From the NCBI GenBank assembly GCA_034770075.1, contig CM068379.1, positions 16,057,506 to 16,121,505 on the forward strand: 64,000 nt of DNA. Reading direction: 5' to 3'. This stretch comes from Aralia elata. Taxonomy: Eukaryota; Streptophyta; Magnoliopsida; Apiales; Araliaceae. The notes below the pieces were generated by a model, which had not been told where the DNA came from, did not search any database, and saw only the letters and a program-made list of their open reading frames with translations. This document shows, piece after piece, positions 60,802 through 64,000 of this stretch. A program made the translations under genes and the position numbers. Every line of letters starts with the position of its first letter. The first letter of the stretch is position 1.

Positions 60802-61370
60802 TAGGGCTGCAAACGAACCGAACTATTCGCGAACCAGTTCGGTTCGGTTTGAGTTCGACTTGCTCGCCTAGTCGAGTCGAGTCGAGTTCGCACATAATGT
60901 TCCGTTCGATTGCTCGATCGAACATGTTCGCGAACCATGTGATTCGGTTCGTCTTTGTTCGCGAACAGTTCGAGTTCGGTTCGATTTGGTATGTTCGAGT
61001 TCAGTTCGATAAGTTCGAGATCGGTTCGAGTAGTTCGATTTCTTAATTACATGTTTAAATTGTTTCTAAAATTCTAAATAAAAATAATTAGTTATTTCAA
61101 ATAATTGGTTCGATAAGTTCGAGTTCGGTTCGATAAGTTTGATTCGATAATGTGTTTGGGAACTGTTCATGTTCGCGAACAACTTTATGTTCGACTTGTT
61201 CGCGAACTCGATCATGTTCGTGAACAGTTCGCGAACACCAAACGATCTGAACTCGTGCATAGTTGTTGGTTCGATCAAGTTACTTGAACATGTTCGAGTT
61301 CGACTAAAAGTGTTCGAGTTCGGTTCGAGTTCGACAAAGTTCAGTTCGGTTCGGTTCGTTTGCAGCTCTA
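60802..61370. mobile_element. hAT-type MITE, rich in TTCG
   Basis: 569 bases with ends TAGGGCTGCAAACGAACCG and CGGTTCGTTTGCAGCTCTA and an exact 8-base duplication CTTATATT on both sides (60794-60801, 61371-61378), the hAT pattern. The interior is filled with GTTCG/TTCGAG/CGAAC words on both strands, so most of it can fold on itself. It is unusually CpG-rich for this window. It lies just after the RNase H stop of the copia element. Non-coding. Confidence 0.93.
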
Positions 61371-61378
61371 CTTATATT

Positions 61379-62750
61379 AGAAATTTATTGAATATTGTAT
61401 TAGAATTATTTATCATTTAATGCAAAAGGCTTTCTATTTCTCACATTTTCTTTATTGGCATATGATAAATTGAGTTCACACAGTTATTAACTATAACTAC
61501 ATATTATATATGTATTTTAGAATTATATGTCTAACAGGTTGATTGACTCTCTCACACAAGCAATCATCTTTGGCGCTTTAGATAGCGAGCAATTGATGTT
61601 TAAGATAACAATCAATTGGCGCTAAAAAGCGAGTAAAGATGAGATATTTCATTTAATTTTTTCTTTGGACAACGAGCTATTGACGCTTCAGATAGCGGTC
61701 AATTCGCGTTTAGTAGCGAGAAAAATGATTTGTTAATAAATCGCCTTGGTAGAACCAAGATGAGGTTAAGTATATTTGATCGAATATGATACGTCCCACT
61801 ATCCATATCAACCTGGTAAATAAGTGGATGCGAAATCTCAGAGTTGACGCTTAAAGAAACGAGCAATTCAAGAATTCGAGTTAGGTACTTAAGGAGTGAC
61901 TGAACTAAGATCCGCACGACATGACTGTAAGACATATGCTCACAATTGTGAGATTGTCTGTCGTGACATGTTAAATGGACACGAAATTTTAAAATTGGCG
62001 CTTCAAAATGCAAGCAATTTGAAAGTTTCAAGTTAGACGCTCGGGGAATGATTAGACTAGAGTCCACACAACAAGACTATTTAATTAGTACATGAGTTTA
62101 ACAACAAAATAAAGGGGGTGAGAAAATGAATCCCTACTTTCTCACTATGTGTTATCCTTTTAAAGGATAAGGTATTCCTTGATCCTTTTATTAAGTTCTC
62201 TTTGTAATCTTTGACTATGTTACAAAGAGATGAACTAATGATGCCACTTTGGTTTCATTTCCTAAAGTCCAGACTATTGTACTTTATGGGATGATTCTGG
62301 GAAAACAGTTGATTCAGGTTTAAGTAACATTAGGGTAAAGGGAAGATAACTTAATTTGACCATGCTTTGCACTTATTGTCGACAACTATAATGTTTTTGG
62401 AAACAATATAGTAATAAGTGAGATGAAAAATAGAAATAGGCTTAAAGGGGTTAAGTATGACATTCCGAGTCAAATACTTAACCAAGTGAAAATTAAAGTT
62501 AGTTTGGACTACTCTGAGTTTGAAAGGTTGTAGCCTCAGTGCAAACCTTAACCAGTTTAGCTTAACGGTTCCCACATTGCATATTTTGTTAAAAGGGTTG
62601 ATGTCTCTATTTTGGCCCTAACGGGTTGATTTAAAGCTCCCGTATTGCAGGTAAACTTAGCGGTCTCACAGTTCAGTGGCTAAACAAATTTTTCGACTTA
62701 CACGTTTGGACTTCATTGGCTTACATGATAACAACGACGTCCTCGCCATG
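61379..62750 (+). other. 3' non-coding region of the second copia element
   Basis: No reading frame recognised. It holds degenerate repeats based on GCGCTT..AGCGAGCAATT between 61560 and 62095, and later AACGGTTCCCACATTGCA and AACGGG..CTCCCGTATTGCA (about 62565 and 62615), another short repeat pair. Confidence 0.6.
61848..62090. repeat. Diverged tandem repeat, period about 137
   Basis: The block 61848-61942 (TTGACGCTTAAAG...GAGCAATTCAAG...AGTTAGGTACTTAAGGAGTGACTGAACTAAGATCC) recurs at 61990-62085 with many substitutions (TTGGCGCTTCAAA...AGCAATTTGAA...GTTAGACGCTCGGGGAATGATTAGACTAGAGTCC). Confidence 0.75.
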
Positions 62751-62763
62751 GGCAAGTGGGAGA
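62751..62763 (+). other. Polypurine tract of the second copia element
   Basis: GGCAAGTGGGAGA immediately before TGTTGG. The form GGGCAAGTGGGAGAT-TGTTGG is common in plant copia elements. Confidence 0.85.
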
Positions 62764-63420
62764 TGTTGGTTAATGGAACCAAACCAGAGCGCCCACGGAG
62801 CGGATAACCTAGTGGGTATAACCACATGGTTCATTGTCTAGATACAATGAACATGTGTGTAAATCTCTCTCTTTATATTCTTGGGAGTTACATACAACTT
62901 GGGAGTTATATATATTAACATGGGAGTTACATTGTAATTAGTGTAATTCATTTGGGAGTTACAAGAGTTTCAATTGAATTACATAATTATCAATATTAAT
63001 TATTGTTTAATATATGTATGTCACACTTCTTAGAATTGTATATAAAGGGAGAGAGTTGTTGATCTTTTGTAGAAAAAAAAACAAATTGAGAGCAAGAGAG
63101 AATTTTCTATAGGCCATTAGAAGTCATTTGTGAAGCTTGTAAGTTTATAGCTACTCGAACTGTGAAAGATATATTTAATACTCGTGATATCATAGTCTAA
63201 ATTATCGCTGAAAGTATTGTTTATAGAGCACGTGATTCTAGCCGTTCGTGATTGTGGGCACATGCTTCAAGAGGTAATTGAAAAAATATTAATTTTTTGG
63301 TTTATATCCGTTGCATGTATGCTTAGTGCTAAAATTAGTGTTATACATGTTGCATGATTCCATGCATGTGTTTTATGTTTTTGCTATAAAAAAACACATG
63401 CTCAAATAATATCTCTAACA
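62764..63420 (+). repeat. 3' LTR of the second copia element
   Basis: 657 bases from TGTTGG to CTAACA. A TATA box (TATATAAAGGG, about 63039-63049) is followed by a purine-rich segment typical of the R/U5 start. GGGAGTTACA occurs several times between 62880 and 62965. Only one copy is present in the window. Confidence 0.8.
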
Positions 63421-64000
63421 TATTCTACCAAAATAAATGCTTGCCCAGTCCCTATAACATGCGTGATAGTATTCCTCACTGATTAGTGAAAACATTAAAT
63501 CATAGATTATGATATATATTGTGAATGTTTTATGTCGACTATTTGATTGTCAGTTACGTGGATAAGTATTAGTGGTAAATTTTGTGGAGAGATGTGTAAG
63601 AAGTGGGACCTTCTTATAATTTCTACCAATCTTATGTATTGATAAGCTTCACAATTATAAATCGGCATAAATTTGTCGCAATCATAGCAGGACCCTTAAA
63701 TCATGGATCACTTACTCAATCAATCTCCTAGGTTCAAAAAGTCATTATTTTTTAGGGATCAAACTAATAATGCAATCAAAATAAATAGCAATATTCATTA
63801 AAATAGATAAGCACTCAAAAAATCTTTACTCACAAGCTTTAAGTTAACACCCTTTTATTAATGGAAATGATAGGTTCATTTTACAACACCTTTTAAGTTT
63901 TTTCTTCTTTCCTTCATTTTTTTTAAAACTATTTTGAGATTAATTTTTTTTTGAAATTTATGAAACAGGAAAAAAAGAGGATAAAAAGCACTTTCGTTTT
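63421..64000. other. AT-rich flank
   Basis: No gene. The part 63510-63685 resembles 49645-49830 (TGATATATATT, ACCAATCTTATGTATTG, AAATCGGCATAAA against AATTCGATAAAAA), a dispersed repeat of unknown type. Confidence 0.45.

Larger units (their letters stand above)
55587..63420 (+). mobile_element. Second Ty1/copia element, degenerate, 5' LTR not found
   Basis: Gag, protease, integrase, reverse transcriptase and RNase H follow in copia order up to a stop at about 60754. About 2 kb of non-coding 3' sequence, a polypurine tract and a 3' LTR come next. The element is interrupted by a Mutator-type MITE in gag and a hAT-type MITE after RNase H. Several catalytic residues are lost and stops are present. 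The 3' LTR starts TGTTGG and ends CTAACA. No matching 5' LTR lies upstream, so the 5' end was deleted or rearranged. Confidence 0.85.

Noticed and set aside
60774..61420. Open frames of 70-90 codons on both strands
   Set aside because: Produced by the TTCG-rich inverted-repeat MITE, which lacks stop codons by composition.

Overview
The window looks like nuclear DNA from a dicot plant. It is AT-rich and gene-poor. It has a four-exon plasma-membrane aquaporin gene, plant Ty1/copia and Ty3/gypsy LTR retrotransposons with initiator-tRNA-Met primer sites, and several MITE families (Stowaway, Tourist, hAT and Mutator types). The species cannot be named from the sequence. No bacterial-style operon, CRISPR array, rRNA or convincing tRNA gene was seen.

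Layout. (1) 1-9885 is copy A of a large duplication. It ends with exons 2-4 of a PIP2 aquaporin on the minus strand, frameshifted by many small insertions, and then runs into a 100-N gap. (2) 9986-30430 is a minus-strand Ty1/copia element of Sirevirus type. A plus-strand, apparently non-coding Ty3/gypsy-type element with LTRs of about 3.1 kb (17671-26979) is nested between its gag and protease. (3) 30431-32503 is a spacer plus a terminal-inverted-repeat element. (4) 32086-41757 is copy B of the duplication, co-linear with copy A. It leads into the complete PIP2 gene, whose four exons between 42526 and 39667 join to a 285-residue protein with every expected PIP signature. (5) 42690-55586 is intergenic and holds at least six MITE-type elements, microsatellites, a pair of old direct repeats and a GC-rich patch with three CACGTG motifs. 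(6) 55587-63420 is a second, plus-strand Ty1/copia element. It is dead: two catalytic aspartates are now asparagine, it carries stops and frameshifts, its gag is split by a Mutator-type MITE, and a hAT-type MITE lies after its RNase H. A 3' LTR is clear but no matching 5' LTR is seen. (7) 63421-64000 is AT-rich flank.

The only host gene I can defend as functional is the PIP2 aquaporin at 39667-42526. Everything else is transposon protein debris, repeats or non-coding DNA. The points most worth checking are: whether copy A is a real duplicate or an unpolished haplotype copy placed beside an N gap; the Mutator-type MITE family with apparent 10-bp target duplications; the GC-rich palindromic repeat in the long LTRs; and the C-to-T/G-to-A pattern that explains most of the lost catalytic residues in the 55.6-63.4 kb element. 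I found no convincing new biological system.
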